The position numbers and the translations under genes are program-made. This document shows, piece after piece, positions 49,516 to 64,000 of a stretch of 64,000 nt of DNA. The first letter of the stretch is position 1. Each line of letters begins with the position of its first letter. Origin of the DNA: Orthonyx spaldingii (lineage: Eukaryota; Chordata; Aves; Passeriformes; Orthonychidae); assembly GCA_013397795.1 (NCBI GenBank), contig VZTJ01004398.1, forward strand, positions 129,111-193,110, read 5' to 3'. The notes below the pieces were generated by a model. The model was not told where the DNA came from, did no database searches, and was given only the letters and a program-made list of their open reading frames with translations.

Positions 49516-52500
49516 CTGTAACGACATGAGCAGGAGAGATCAGCTCCAAATGGGTGACCATGTCCCTGACCATCAGCACAAGCATATCACCAGAAGTACT
49601 GCTGGTAAACTCATGTCTGGCACAGGAAAGAAGTGTGTTTATCCTAGCCATGAGTGAACTGATTTAAACCCAAAAGAAACCACCAGCAGTAAAAAATGAT
49701 GGGCCAAGTCCTCCCTGACTCTCACATGCCTCGTAATTATTAGCACCATTTTCTTGATGGCTGCCCATTCATTAATCTGATTTTAACTCATTAACTACAG
49801 TTAAAATATCCACCAAATTAACAAGAAGTAACTCTGTCATCGCAGTGCCACAAGACCTTCCCAGGGCAATACAGGAAGAATGCCACAGCTGTTACAAGCG
49901 AAGCTGCTGCAGCAGTTGCAGCGAAGTGGGTGCTTGTCAGGTACAGAAGCACAAGGTGATGTGGCCTCTCCAACACATGCAATCTGCTGCTTGTCGTGCC
50001 AGATCTGGGAATGTGCACTGGGTTCCCGAACACCCATGCTGTTTGACCCTAGTTAAATCCCCTCTTACTTGCTGTTACGTGAACAGTCACACACATTCCC
50101 TTTTGTCCAAAACAATCCATGGGGAACGGTTTGTTTCTCACACACGCATTTGCATTCTCTTTTGACTATCAGTATTTGTACAGAAATAAAACTAATCATT
50201 ATTTGCTACTTCACACATATTTCACTCCTGTTAGTTAGCTTCATTTGTCCAAGCCAAGGAAAGAAGCCACTGCACAAGCCATAGCGCTTGTTTGGCTGTT
50301 CCTCACAGATAAATGCAGCAGTAGCTCCTCAATATGTAAACCTAGGAATGCAATAAATCATAATTGTGTTTTGATGATAAGGTAACCTCTGGAGTGGAGA
50401 AGGTGATCTTCCCTGAATTAGCTACTTCAAAGTGAAAACCAGCAGGCCTTTTCCAAAAGCACTTGCCACCTCTTTTTTTCCCTATGAGAAAAAAACATAA
50501 AAGCAGTGAGCTGAATGCAGTCAACCAGCCACATACCACAGAGGCTGAGCAGTCTAGAAAAGGCAGCACAAACTGTATAGTGCATATGTTCTGTAGTCAT
50601 TTAACAAAAACAAACCAGAAAAAGAAACTAGTTTCCATAATGTCAGGTCAGTTTGAAGAAACCCTCCAAACATGAGAAAAGGCTATTGTTATTTGCCAGG
50701 TAATCATTCATAATTGATAATTTGACCTCTTTCTGATCAGATATTATAATTTAATAATAATGGCTTTCAGTGCTACCTTAGATTTTTAAAAAGTCATGGT
50801 GAATTACAAAATTAGATTTCATTCAGAATATGTGACTCAAACTGGAGTTCCATACCAAAAGGACTAGCGACTCTTCTGCCTCATGGTGAAATCATGTTCT
50901 TTAGAAAGTGCTCTGCCCATTCTCACCCTGACTTAGCATCTTTCCCTGGAGGTAACTAACTGCATGAAGACTGAAGGAGCAGGTGAAACTTGCAACCCAG
51001 GTTTTCCTCTGAGTTGTGATGAAAATGATGGGCTGAGCAGTATCACAAAGAAAGGAGACATGTCTCAGTCAACCACAAGTAAGAAAAGAGTAAACACGCT
51101 CCACATCCCTTTGCCTTCCTCACGTCCTTCACCCTGATGGGAGGCTCATCAGGGAGACATTCTGCATGTACAGACAGAGCTTCAAAGCAGCCATCTCACA
51201 TCATACCAGGAAAGCTGATGGTGTCATTATGAAGAACAGCCCAAGATGGGCAAAAACCCTCACCTACAAACAAAAAAATATACCTCTGCCTCTAGATCTG
51301 TTTACTGCATGATACTAGAGAATATCTTCTGATCAGAGCCTTTCCAAAACATGAGGCCATGGGACAAATGTCTCCCTTTTTATAGGAATGAGCAGCACAC
51401 ATCCAAAGCCACCAACATTTGGGATCTTAGGACAGAACACATCCTGTTCTGGGGAGAAAAAGGAGACATTTCTCATTTATATCCTGTGGGAAGCTCAGAA
51501 AAAAACCCACAAAAAACCGCTAAAGAAAAAGCCCAAGCCCAAGTCAAGGCTTCTCCCACCAATCCAGTGTGCTTTGAAGCTGAGATCGAGACCCAGGAGC
51601 AGTATGAACCTGCTCACCAGCTTCAGCAGTTCAGCCCCTGGGTCACCATCAGAGGAGCCCAGAGCCACAGCAGGACAGGGAGGGTTATGAAAGAGCCAAG
51701 TGTGGGGAATGTGGTTCTGAAAAACACTGGAACAAATGTAATGGTTATATTGCACCACCGCAGTTTGGTAGCTATTATCCCTGAAGTGTCATTCCTGGTT
51801 CCAGGCAGACACTCTCTGCTTCACTTGAAGCTTTGAGGAAGGATATTCACTTCCTCACAATGGACTGTGTCACAGAAGTCCCCTGTGAAAATAACAGAAG
51901 TGCTTTTATCTTTAAAAATAAATACAGTGGGCAGACTTCAATGCGAGCTGCGTGTATCTGGAGGCAGAATTTGGCTCAGTATTTATGAAAGATGGTTACA
52001 GAGTAAAGCATGGATGAATTCATTCTTGCCTCTCTGTTATTCATCAAGTGCTCTCAGAGTTTATAATGGTAGGAGAGACACAGCGAGCGAGTCACACAAT
52101 GCATCTTTGTACTCAGCAATTTAGCAATGACTATCTGCTGTGTGCGGGGATTCATCTGCAGCTTGGGTTAAAATCCAGAATATACAGGTGTGCTTTGCAC
52201 CATCAAGTGAGTTGTTTTTCTGTCATTTCATTAGCATACCACAGAATTAAATTAATCAAGTAATGTAAATATTGACACAGAAATACCAGGAGTGGCCAAA
52301 CAATAGAGCAGAATTTAAATAGTGATAGCTATGTAACAAGAAAAAACCTGGAATGGTTTGGACAACCTAGGAAAACCCTGTACTTCAGGGAACCATGAGT
52401 TTCTTATTCTTTGCATAAGCCACAATGAAGGCTTTAAAAAAAATAGATAGGAAAGCACAGCCAGTCCTCTAAAATGTCATGTTATTTTAGTTAAAATTGA

Positions 52501-55500
52501 TTTGGATCTTTATGAGCCTTTCCTTGCTAACCATTACAACAGAACCACTTTATCAGGGAATACACAGTAGCAATCTTACAGCATGTTCTCACTCTTGGTC
52601 TAAGGCTAGTGGTAGTGAGAGGGTGACCAAAGTACATGCTTGACCACAGCAGAAAGGACAGTGGAGCTCACAGACAACACCAGCCTTGGCTGCACCAACA
52701 CTCCAGCACAGCCCCTTACTCCAAAGCCATTCTGGGCCACACCATGCCCACAAGCCATGGGCCAGGCTGTGTTAGGTACACACAACAGGACTGTGGTAAC
52801 ACTCCTCCCTCAGGTTGTTTCTCACCTTGAAGTCTGATCAAAGTCACCTGTGCAAACCACAATACAGGATTGGGGTGGGAAACGTCCCCTCCTTCCAGAG
52901 GGATCAAGTAGGTGCTGTTGAGCACCACAGACCACATCAGTGATACTGACCCACACCCGTGGGCCATGCATAGCCCTCCCAAAAAGGTTTCCCTTGTCCA
53001 GAGTGACATGGAGCATGCTACTGAAGCCATTGCTTGTCTGAAGAGATCATGGTCCACTGGTACCAGCAGTGATGCAGCAGTGAAGATATACTTCACGGAC
53101 CCTAAGTTCACGTCCTCGTAACTCAGGCAGTGCACTGAGGGGACAGCATTATGGATCTGAACTAGACATCTTGTCTTCTGAACTAATAACCTGGAGGAGA
53201 AATGATGATAAAAATGAACCCTCCCAGCTTTTTCAGCCATTTGGGAATAGTACAGAGACAGAAAATGCTTAGAATTAAACAGAGGGACAAATCTCGTGGG
53301 GGATATGTGGTCTGATGTTGCAGTTACCTGCTCCTTTTGTAGGCATTCTACATATATTTATTAAGCCATATGCTCTTTCATGTGACACCAGCTCCTGCTG
53401 CCATAGCTGAGTTGAACCAAGCCTGAACACTTTGAACTCCATGCATAGCAAATCACCCACAGTAATACATCATGAGGCCATGATATGCAAAACCCAAGAT
53501 AATGCTGATTTAAATTTCCTTTAGTGCTAGCTGTCCAGAATCATCTTAGTGTTACATTAACACTGCCTCTGCATATAAATGGATGAATTTTCTACAAATT
53601 TCTTACTTTTTAAGACAACAGAATTAGGCCAATACTGAAGGCTTTTGCAAATAGCCTGCCTTCCTGCTTTAAGCCATGTTTTTACCTGCTTTTGTATCTA
53701 TGAGTCCATTCAGAGTGAAATGAGGGTATTTAATTTCAGGGAAACTAATTCATCAGCTAAGAGAAACAGCCACCTGGCTATATGGAGGAAGAGATACAAT
53801 TCTAGTTCAGGCAAAAATTATCATTGGAGGTTCCTGAAGGGAGAGACAACACACTCCTCAAAAAAGAAAAACAAACCCTGTCAGTGGGTATGGCGAGATC
53901 CTGAGCACAGTGGGAAGGAGAGGGGATGTGCCCCCTGTGTAGCTCCAGGACCAAATCCTGCTTCCCAGAGGGCTATTTAGCTCAGATGCACCAGAGCACT
54001 GACTCAGTTGCCCTGAGTTGCAGCTACTTCCGAGTCCAGAGCCAGGAGAGGGAGGGGATTGTTCCATGGATGCAGGCTGGGGTGCACAGATATGGCTAAT
54101 GACCTCAGGTATCCAGGGCTTCCAAAACTCCTCAACATGACTGCCTAGAAGAGATTTTTTAAAAGAAATTTGAGAAATTCTGAGAATTTCTTTCGGAGGA
54201 AAGAATTTAATGAGGTGACATGTTCATAATTTTTTGCAGAAAGGAGGGCACCACAAATTAAAGAAGAAATTAAGGTATCTTCAAAATGAGTTATACTATA
54301 CACAAATAGGGTGCAATCGAACTTACACTGGTAAATAACACAACAAAATAAACTTCATGACCATGCACAAACTGCCCAGTGGGGATGATGGATCTGAATA
54401 TTAAGTGCTAGGCTCGGTGAATTAAAAGGTTCCAATGGAATTTGCCAGTAAATTTAACTTACTAAAAACTTACATCTAGAAGAGCCAAGGAAAGCAGATA
54501 GGTACCAGGAGGCGAACACTAACAAGAGGCAGAAGGTGGGAAATTCAGATGGGCAAGTTCCAATAACCTCCTGCTACCACCAAAAGCTCAGGCTGTAGTA
54601 TGTAGTACACAAACCCTACCAATGTTGTTGTTTTCATGGACTCTCCACATATTCACAAAACAAGAAGGTCAATTTTGGATGCCATTTCAATCCTGCATTT
54701 CAGCTAACACACACCTCTCAAACTAATGTGATTATTTTCAGATTTGAGTGGTGTGCTTCACACTGCTCAAACAGAATGATAGAACACAGCAGGGATAGGG
54801 AGAAAGTCTCATGGTGTCTGACGAGGACCGTGTCAGCTTCCTAGGAGGAACACGCAGTCATGGTCCAGAAGCCACAACACAATTAAACAAAGTTACACTT
54901 GATGCTAAATGTCTAAGTGCTGTAATTGCAGTAATACAGAATATTATTAGAGAGAACTATACATTCTCTCCATGGAAGCCACTTTACCTCTCCAGCCTAA
55001 TAAATGATGAACAAATTTCTCTGATATTTTATAACAAATATGATTTATTTCTTCCCTGTTGAGTTATTAGCTTTCAGCTAGATCCCTCTTTCTCAACAAC
55101 TGGAGTAAGACTATCCCTTTAAACACCACCTTGCATCCCTTACAAATGTAGGCAGTGTTCATTTCCTTGCACTTGTACTAGCATTTGGTGGGTTTTAAAG
55201 GCTTTTCCATTTCTACATTGCAAGCAGTTGGTCAATAGCCAGATATTCTTTGTAAACAATCCTCTTGGTTGTACCTTGGATTGCAAAACAGATGAAAAAT
55301 AACAGATAGAGCCTGGACCAGAGGCTGAACAAAGAAGGTTTACTGGGGGGAAATGAAGAAAATTAACCACAATCTGCATCCCTGCCAGAGCCAAGAATGA
55401 GGGATGGTTGCAGCCTCAAAAGCAGTGGATCAGACCTGCAGCACTGGCACAGCAGAGACAAGTCCTCTGATCCTTCCTGCACAGTGTTCAGGCCTGTGAC

Positions 55501-58500
55501 TGCAGAGATTTAAACCCCTCTTGGAGTTCTCCACAGTTGAGCTGGACACCAGCGGAGCCAGGCAGGTGGGAAGGGTGGCTCATCCCGCCCAGCTTCTAAA
55601 AAAAGGGGAATACTTTCACTTGGAGAAATGTTTATCTGACCAAGCCCTGCTCTGTGCTGAGTTGCAAACACTGCTTGGCCAGGTGGTGCACCCAGGTGCT
55701 GTAGAGGAGGGATGAGATGCAGCATGTTGCATTTCCACTGGTAGGAAGCAGGTTTGTCCCGCTGCAGAACACAGGCACAGGTATAAGAATGAGTCATTCA
55801 GTTGTTACTCCTTCCTCCCTTGGGAAGGTGTTCATTTCTCTGGGCTGCCAAAAAGCACCTGAGCTGACTCCTCTTGGATGCTTCCCTCTGAGACATTCTT
55901 GCCCAGCTTGGAGGGCTGCCCTCACTTCCATGCCCAGGGACCATGCATCAACTTGATCAAACTCCAGAAATGTAAAACTGAGTGCCCTTCTCTCTTGAAA
56001 TGGTGACATCATGGTACTAGCAGCTTGTGACTGAAAAAAAAATCCAATTAAAAATCCACCATACAGCTCACTTCTAGATAAAAAGAATCCCTGTACACCC
56101 CTTCTTGCTTCAGCACCAATCCTTTTCAACAAACCCTCGCACTCCTATCTATCATAATTGCTTCCTGCAGGATACAGGAAAGGGATTTTAGCTGGTGAAG
56201 GAGACGGTAACCATAACAACAGCACCATGACAACTACAAGTGATATCTGAAATATGAAATAGAGCAAGAACTTATTACCAATAAATTTGGTCCACAATAA
56301 GGATCGGAAAAGCACCAAAGAAGCCACAGCAGTTAGTGCAGGTGCCAACACAAAGAAACACAAGTGTCTCTGGATTAAACTGCATACAGTCCTGCACATC
56401 TTAAGATAAGGCACCATGATAGCCTTGTCTTCTGATCAGGAAACAGAGAAGGCAGTCTCTGCTCAATCTTGCCTGAGATTCTCCTGCCTTAAGGGAGGTG
56501 GAAGGACTGAAGGATGGAAGGAGTGCTTCTGGGAAGCCAGGAAGTTTCCTGGCAGCTCCCAAATTTCTCAGTGCAGCTTTTTGTTTCCACGAGACTCATT
56601 GAAACAAGGTCTGAACAAGGACAAGGTTCCTCTCAGAGTCAAACACACTGCATTGATTTTTCCACCAAGCACAATTTCAAATGGGCACTGTGCACTTTAG
56701 AGAAGGCATTGCAGTTGGCAGGCTTGTCTGAAACAGGAGGCTCCACGGCCCTTAGCCAGCAGCCATCTAAACAACCTGTGCCAAGGCTCCGACTCCCATT
56801 CTGGCAGAGAAATTTGTGGCTACATCAGCTTTTTCACCCCCAGTGCAGAAGGCGCATTAAAACCCACCACAAACAAACAGCATGAGCTCCAAGGGCTGTA
56901 GCAGATGAAGTCATTTGGGTTGTGATTAGACAGGGAAACATTCAAAGACATGGCCCTCTCAGGGCTTTTCAGAGGGAATTCAGCTCACTGGTTTGCTACA
57001 CAGGATTGCTCAGGATGAGCACACCAAGCGGTGTAGGTCCTTTCCCAATTCAAATACTTTGTCACCCTCTGCACAGCTTTCCTCTTCTAACCCCCTTGTT
57101 CTTTAAAACACTGCAATAATCTAACTGGAAATTAAACCTTTCTTCAGGGTACCCTTCAGAGATTTTCAGCTCTATACTGAAGGCTTAATGAAATAAAAAC
57201 TCAGTAACTCAGTCCTTATTTGTATTTTTACAGTCTGTTTTTTCCTACCAAAGTAATTATAAAAGATTTGCCCCTTTTATTACAAACAATTCTTCGAAAA
57301 GCTAAGAAGAACAGAGGAAACCTTTAGTTTATGGAGGTGATTTTGAAGGCAAAAGATGATTCAGATTGCACCCAGGAAACCAGACTCCAAAAGAAGAACA
57401 TTTTTTTTCATATTTCCCTCTTACCACAGTCACTTCAAACCTCAGTAAGAAGACAGTTGAAGATCTATGACAACACCCCAGCTGAGCTGGAGGATGGGCT
57501 ATATAAGACAAGAGTACTCAAAATACTACTTAAGAAGAAAAATTCTTCATCAGTTGGGGAAGAAGTATACAATGTGATATTGCCATTGCAGGCTAGGAAA
57601 ACAAGGTAGAACTACTAGAAATACTCACAAAGACACTAAAAGCACTGTCAACACTGCCACCATTCCCCAAGTTTGGCCAGCTAAAATCATGGCTGGCTAA
57701 TAAAAATGAACACTGCATGCTCGGTTCCCCTCCCCATTGCCACTTCCATTATTACTTTCAGTGCTTATAAATAGCTGAGACAAAGTCATCATCTTCTTAT
57801 TTACTGCACAGGTACAGAAAGCAACTACAGCGTGTACTACACAGTACAGTCTTCTAATTCTCAGCCTCACATTTTCAAACCTGTGTTTTGAAGAAGTGTT
57901 GTCCAAATTGGGTGTTTGCCACAGATCCTGCAAACAGGCCACAGAGCTATGTGCTCTCTTTGCTCTCAAGTCACAACTGATAAGCACTTGTACTTGGACA
58001 GGGGCTAGTAAAGGTAACCCACAAAAAGGCTGGAGTGGAAATCCTAAGGGTTTGTTTTCCCCACACTGACCTTGCTAAGACACATTGATTTCATGTTGCA
58101 TCTCTTCTCTCAAGAGACTCCAGGATGGATGACAACTCTCATTAGGCAAAGAGGAATTAATTAATTATGCTAATATATTACTTGCATGTTCTCCACATAG
58201 AACAGGCCTATGCTCTTGCCAGCTGCAGGGGAGCTGCTCTTTATGCAGTTGAGGCAAACTGGACCATTCAGCAGAGGTGCTACAAACCTGTCTGCTAAGC
58301 AAAAACACATACAATAAAATGCCATTTATCCAGAGTAAACATTTTAACTACACTGGTATGTCTTTGCCTTCTCTGCGTACATAACTTATTGACACAACCC
58401 TTATTTACTCTGGTTTCACCAAAATCTCATCAAGCATGACATATTTACACATGATCTTAACTTTATTCAGTGAGCTTTTAATTATTAAAACAAAAATTAA

Positions 58501-61500
58501 AATGCTGCCTCTATAAATGTGTCTGCATATTTTGATTTTTCAAACGTCTCACCTACCTCTGAAAACGAATTCCACCCCTGCTACAACACAATCTTTGAAA
58601 AAACCCAGATGCTATTTTTGGGAACATCATCATGTCAGCTACTACAAATGGTAAAAACTATGTCCTGGGCTAATTTCTGGCAGATTCTTCTTCCCTCTAA
58701 ACACATGCAGGAGCCCCAGCCTACAGCAGAATTCTGAAACACAGCTGTCTGCACCAGGAACCCAAGGTCATGAACCCAAAAGGGGATCCAGGGATAGAGT
58801 TCGTGATCTAGCTGCCATCCTAACTTAATTCTGTCCTTCTACATGCTGAATTAAAGGAATATGGTCAATTGTTCTATAACTGAACAAGCACCACAAAGAT
58901 GCTGATGCTAAAATGAAGTATGAAGAAGATAACAGAAAAGGATCTTCAAGGCCATGTGCTGCTCCAGCTTGTTTGGGTAAAAATTCTTGCTCATGTGAAA
59001 TAAATTTCCTTCCCAAGTCAAGGGCAGCAGATTATTCTTTTGCTGAGAGTACTTTGAGCTTCACTTCCTACCATTCAGACACACCAGGCAGTCATGCCAG
59101 GCACACACTAAAGTAAAAGCATCACATTGTCTACCAGAGACATTGTTTATTCATGCTGAGAAGGAGCATCAGGTAGAAGAAAGTCGGTGCCCAGGTCCCT
59201 CCACCTAGACTTAAGCCACTTTGATTCTAAGTTTCATGGTCAGGAAATCTTAGAGGGCCCAGGAACCCATTATAGCCAACAGAAGTCGAAGCTTTCAGCT
59301 GCAGCACAAAGCTTCTGACTGTAAATAAATAAATAGAAATGAGGAGACAAAGCATTGGAAAACTGATCATGAAAGAAACCATTCACAAATTCAGCTTGCT
59401 TCTATATTTACAGCAAACTTGGCATGGATTAGCTAGTGTTAGAATTTTCTTTCCTAGGGAATGCCTGCACAGTGACTGTTGTACCTCAAAACCTTGGTCA
59501 GAAGTGGTAGGATTATTCATCCCTTCATACTATTTTCTAACTAATGATCTTACAAATAAAGGACTCCTTTTAAATTAAATATACCCTTATATTTGTATGA
59601 CTTAAAAACATTGTGTCCAGTCACACTCAGCCACCCACTTGTATGACCCATGACTGTATACCTTCGCAAATAAAATAATCTCTATCTCGAAATGAGAATA
59701 CCCAGAAATTTTCTGTGCTCTAAATGCTCTAGACAGTAAAATCACAATATTTGGGATATAGTTTTATCATCTCCTAGGTTCACCCTGCCAAATCTTTACT
59801 CAACCAACCTACAAAAGAAAATAGAGCAGGCAGTCACTCCTCTAGCCTATTCAGGCAAAGGGACAGGAGGGCAGGGAGGACAGAGACAGTATTGAAGGAA
59901 CTTGGAGCCACAGGAGCTGGTTTTGCAGCTCTCACTTTCAGAGGAAGTTTTTCCTTCAAAATTGTTTCCATTAAGCTCTTGGAATGTGCACTGTGAGTAG
60001 AAGAGGAGTATATATGCTCCAGCCTGTACTTCAACTACAGTGATATTTTAAAAGTTTAATTTTTAATTCCTTGGGTTTTTGAACTTAGAAAATTAAGGTA
60101 TCTAAAGCATGAGCAGCAACCAAGTCACCGAGTCACTCAGCCTTTCTGAAATCTTAATTGCAGGATTTGCTGTCACAGCAAAGACCTATTCGAGAGACTC
60201 TTTTCCTCCCTAAGCTCCTGTGGGTGTGTGCAACTACCTGTTTCCTGCTACAGGTTGAGTTCAATCTTGTTCTGCTGCCACCCCTTTCCTTGCTACCCAG
60301 TGCCAAGGAGCTGACGAATGTGAAGTCAGTGGCATGCTGCTGGGATAAGATGAACAGGGAACAAGCCCAAGGCCACAGAATAGGGAAAGGTAAGAAAGTT
60401 GCTTTGGATGAAGAAACAGGGTGTCAAGAATGGTAAGATGTGACTGATGAACAAATGCACTGAGGAAGAAGTCTGGAAAAACTCCAAGCCATGGGGCAGA
60501 GTGTGTGTTAATACAGAGAGACAGACGGGGGAAGGAGGAAAGCTAGGCTGATCGCCAACCAAACCATCCAGTCTAGACTCCTGCCATGAGCAGTGGCCAG
60601 CACGAGCTGCTCCACATGAAGAAGCAAGGAGCTCCACAGAACCTAAGCCTCACATCTGCATTTTCCCAATGCAGTCTCTACCAAGTGACGCAGTTCTGGT
60701 GATTTACATTGGAGCCAGGTGCCTACATGTCTATGAGGATCCACATCACCATGCTCTTTCCAATACTTAGCACTACACACAGAAGGTGTGTAGTGACTTT
60801 CTGGACAAGGAAAGTAGACTATCTGTGTTCTTCCATGGACTGCAGTCAGAGATTTCCACTAAAAGGACAAGAAGACGCAAAAAGCACAACAGATACAGTA
60901 GGTCATGCAGAGCACTGATGGACACAGAATATTCACACCTGCACTCAGGGGCTTCTCATGTCTTTTTTGAAAGGTACCCAGAATCCAGCCTGGATCCTGG
61001 ATTCATCTCGAATTTCTCTGTACATTTCCTTTTGCAAAGTCTGCCAGCAGCACTAATGCTGATGTTTGTTTAGAATGCCTGAAAACATTAATTATTAATC
61101 ACAAATGAAATAAAGTAGACCTAGAAAAGGTACAGAGAGCTCAACAAGGATGATAAAAGGTCTGGAAAAGCTTCTGTGAAATGAATGACTAGACATGCTA
61201 ACTCTTCATCTTGGGAAAGAAGGGAATGGAATAAATTTTTATAAAAATGCACACAAGTGTGCGGGGAGAAGATAAGCAGAGAAGAGAAAACAAACAATCC
61301 TCCCTCCACAAAGAGCTACAGTGCATCAAACAGAACTCACTGGTGACAGGCTCCCTGCAAATAAATACAGTGGTGATTCTTCCCACTGTACAGAATTACA
61401 CTGTGCAGCAGGTGGTGCATGATGGAATTTTACATAGGTTCAAAAGCAAACTGCTGAATTTTCCTTTCATTGTTTTTCCCATGGTTTCTCAATCTGAGAA

Positions 61501-64000
61501 CCTTTCTGGGGAAAGCAATGTTTTTACCACATAAATAATATGTAGCTCTAACATGCACTAGAAGCTTTGTTTGTTATTTTCATGTTGACTTTAAATAATT
61601 GTGTGGTTTCTTGTCATTCATTTTTAAAGGCCATTAAGTGTGATGAAATGTCATATCCTCTCTCTGAGCATCACAATGTTTAACGATTTCTAATGAAAAT
61701 ACACTGTATGACATAGAATATTGCTCTGCAAATGAAAAGCACCTAGCGATCGGCCAGGCTCTAGCACACGAATAGCTTTGTGGGTCTGATAAGTTTCTAA
61801 CTGAAACACAACATTAATCCCAGATATGTGCTCTTCCATATCCCTCTGCCGATGCAGCAAAACAGGCTCTGCAGACCACGTCTTGCTACTTGCATGGAGC
61901 TGGTTCACTACATGAAGAAAGGGGGTGCCCATTTTCAACTCTTTCTGTGGAATCAACATGATCACCTCATGTTAGAAATCTAGAGGGAGGAGAGATGACT
62001 ACAGTGACTGAGGTAATTATCAAATGGGGGACATCACCAGGAAGATCAGCTGAGAAAAGTGTTCTGGGTTAGGGGTGCTGATGAATAGAAACAGCACATG
62101 AGCAACAAGACAAATGGCCCTTCTAGAAAGACCTGGTTATGTATCCAGAGTCATCACTTGCAAGAGGCCTGATGAGATAGTGCGTGTAAATGTTTTATAG
62201 CTGAGAGGCTCAAAGCTCCAACAGCATATGCAAAGTCTTGTACATTTTCTTTTCATGTAGGGCAAGCAGTCTGAAACACATGTCCCACCAATGACCTCGA
62301 CTCTGACCCAGAGGGGCTGTCTCTGGTTGAAAAGATGATTCATTCACTCTGCTAGAAGGGCTGAATGAATAGCCAGTATTCAGACTGCAGAACACTCATC
62401 ACTTGGGATTTCCTCCAAATTTAGGTCTGACGTGACTGGGTCAGTAACCACGTGCTTTTGTTCCTAGCTCCTCGAACAGAAATGTCTCCTTGCATCTTCA
62501 GTGGTTCCCACAAATCAGGTCGATTTTTATGGCTTGCTAATTATTACTGCTAGACTTCTGCAGGGCTTCACGATGAGAAGTAGTGTATTTCTGAAAGCTC
62601 AGGGCACAAAACTTACAGAATAAATCAGTATCTATCAGGCAGCAACAAAATCCAGCCATGGCAGCCACTTGAATATACACATCTGAGTAGCGCTTAACTT
62701 TATTTGTTTAGGAATAGAAAGTTTTGTTCTGTTTTTGTTGACAGAGCATACTAAAAACTGTCAAAAATGCAAAAGGAGCAAAACAAGTAACTGTCACAAA
62801 TTGGATTTTGTCTAGAGGTGCATCAACTTCTACCACACACAAAGCTATCTGAAATGCCATTAAGGTTGCACAGTTACACCTCAGGAATTGAGCTGTGAAA
62901 GAAAAGAGGGATAACTGCATAATCCTAACTGGGTCTCCTTCTGCATATGTAGGCTACTGCCTAGTTCAAGAAAAAAATTTTTTTCTTCCCATTCCCTCTG
63001 TCTAGATTATTCCAGTCTCTACTGCACCACCTGCCCAGCCATTGCCCCATGGGTTCAGTCTTTCGCCCGGGACCTTGTCTATGTTTGCTGTCTGGTCTCC
63101 AGCTTTCACCACTGCAGACTTCACATGTGTATTCCTTCTCATACCAATGTCCATTTCCAGGTCCTCTCCTGCAGGTTTCATCCCAAGCAGCAGTTTCCTC
63201 ATTCCCATTCCTTTATTAACTTTCAGTTTTCCCTCTTGGACTTCTCTCCCATTAAGCCCCTCTCTACAACTGGCCTTTCACTGTATTTCGCTGCTTTCCC
63301 ATCCTCACCTTTCCCCACAAATCTTTTATCAAAGCTGTCTCTTCTGCCCTTCACTCTGTGCTTACACAAGTTCTTGGCCATGTTTTCTAACTTTGGTTTC
63401 CTCTGATTTTTAAAGCACATACTTTCTTCTCCTCTTCCAGAGACTATAAGCAAAGGAGAGGGAGCTAATTCTTTTTTTTTTTTCCCACTCAGAGTGATAT
63501 GACACAACATATATCAGGCTGGTTAGGCTCAGGGAGGCTGGAAGCAGCACAGGCTCTAGCAAGTCTCTCCTGACAGCAAATGTTGAAAAGATATGTTATC
63601 CCCTCCTCAACATCAAGGTCATTAAAGAACTTCACAGACAAGTTTTAAGTTGAATTAAAACAGCAAACCTGGATTCCTCAATGTAGCCCAGGAACGCAGC
63701 TTTGCTCAAGGAAAGTGCAGCTTGGGCCAAAACACATGCATAAGAGAGCAATACGAACCTGACTCCCAGAGAGGAAAACTGCAACCTAAGCTCCAAAAAG
63801 GTTGGCAAAGTGGTAATAGAAACAGGGTCTAATAAGGGAAAGTAGCAAGCCACCTCAGCTGGCAGCCTCACCTGCAACACCCTAGTCAGAAAACATGTGA
63901 GGGGATGTGCATGTTATGCTCAGAGATGCACGAGCTGATAGGATTGCCATATCCACAGGGATGGCAAGCTGTGCACTGGGTGTACGGCAGGCCAGAATCT
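49516..64000 (-). other. upstream MAP2 intron or leader region, no gene recognised
   Basis: This 14.5 kb lies upstream of the start-codon exon and is probably an intron joining untranslated leader exons. It contains an ancient CR1 copy at about 61128-61470 and a GC-rich patch open on both strands at 52620-53240. No CpG-rich promoter is visible. The longest open frames (161 and 174 codons) resemble no family I know and lack convincing splice structure. Confidence 0.55.
61128..61470 (+). repeat. ancient CR1 LINE fragment
   Basis: GGTACAGAGAGCTCAACAAG, then GATGATAAAAGGTCTGGAAA, and later GTGCAGCAGGTGGTGCATGA and TACATAGGTTCAAAAGCAAA correspond in order to the coding 3' region of an older CR1 subfamily. 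Frame is broken in many places. Boundaries are approximate. Confidence 0.65.

Noticed and set aside
51351..51836. 161-codon plus-strand open frame upstream of MAP2
   Set aside because: It has no recognisable family or splice structure, and its lysine/proline stretch derives from A-rich sequence. It is more likely a chance frame.

Overview
The window is vertebrate, almost certainly avian, nuclear DNA. Copies of the CR1 LINE 3' end (best copy 38805-38985, with the typical ATTCTATG-type tail), an old MIR-like SINE and a tetranucleotide microsatellite sit in AT-rich, intron-like DNA with no operon structure. I recognise one gene: MAP2 (microtubule-associated protein 2), on the minus strand. It runs from its start-codon exon at 49491 to a proline-rich exon ending at 328. 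It leaves the window on the left before the microtubule-binding repeats. No CpG-island-like promoter is visible, so the transcription start and upstream leader exons probably lie above 49515 or beyond the right edge.

Layout, in transcription order from right to left: 64000-49516 is probable upstream intron. 49515-49230 holds the end of the leader, the AUG and the N-terminus. A 19.9 kb intron follows. 29327-29214 carries most of the PKA regulatory-subunit binding helix. 26898-26821 is a short Pro/Ser exon. Between 26820 and 14894 lie cassette exons: 20787-20545 (243 nt, unrecognised), 17459-17214 (exactly 246 nt, matching the MAP2a-specific exon 8), and a weaker 66-nt candidate at 23030-22965. 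The giant exon 14893-11096 (3798 nt) encodes the acidic projection arm. Exons at 10848-10642 and 10244-10110 follow after very short introns. Then come 6015-5954 and 475-328, the start of the proline-rich region. Exon numbers follow mammalian usage as I recall it.

Every junction from the start-codon exon to the 6015-5954 exon interrupts a codon after its first base, which is always G. All internal exons in that stretch, including the candidates, have lengths divisible by three. They can therefore be skipped or included in any combination without shifting the frame. This is the structure expected for the switch between juvenile MAP2c (giant exon plus the next two skipped) and adult MAP2b and MAP2a. 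Without the cassettes, the exons here encode about 1601 residues of the N-terminal and central protein.

The rest is intron with scattered repeats. No second gene, RNA gene or CRISPR array can be supported. Points worth a second look are the unrecognised 243-nt cassette, the 66-nt candidate, unusual splice sites around the giant exon, a 35-bp perfect palindrome, a 25-bp tandem duplication just upstream of exon 8, and two GC-rich patches open on both strands.
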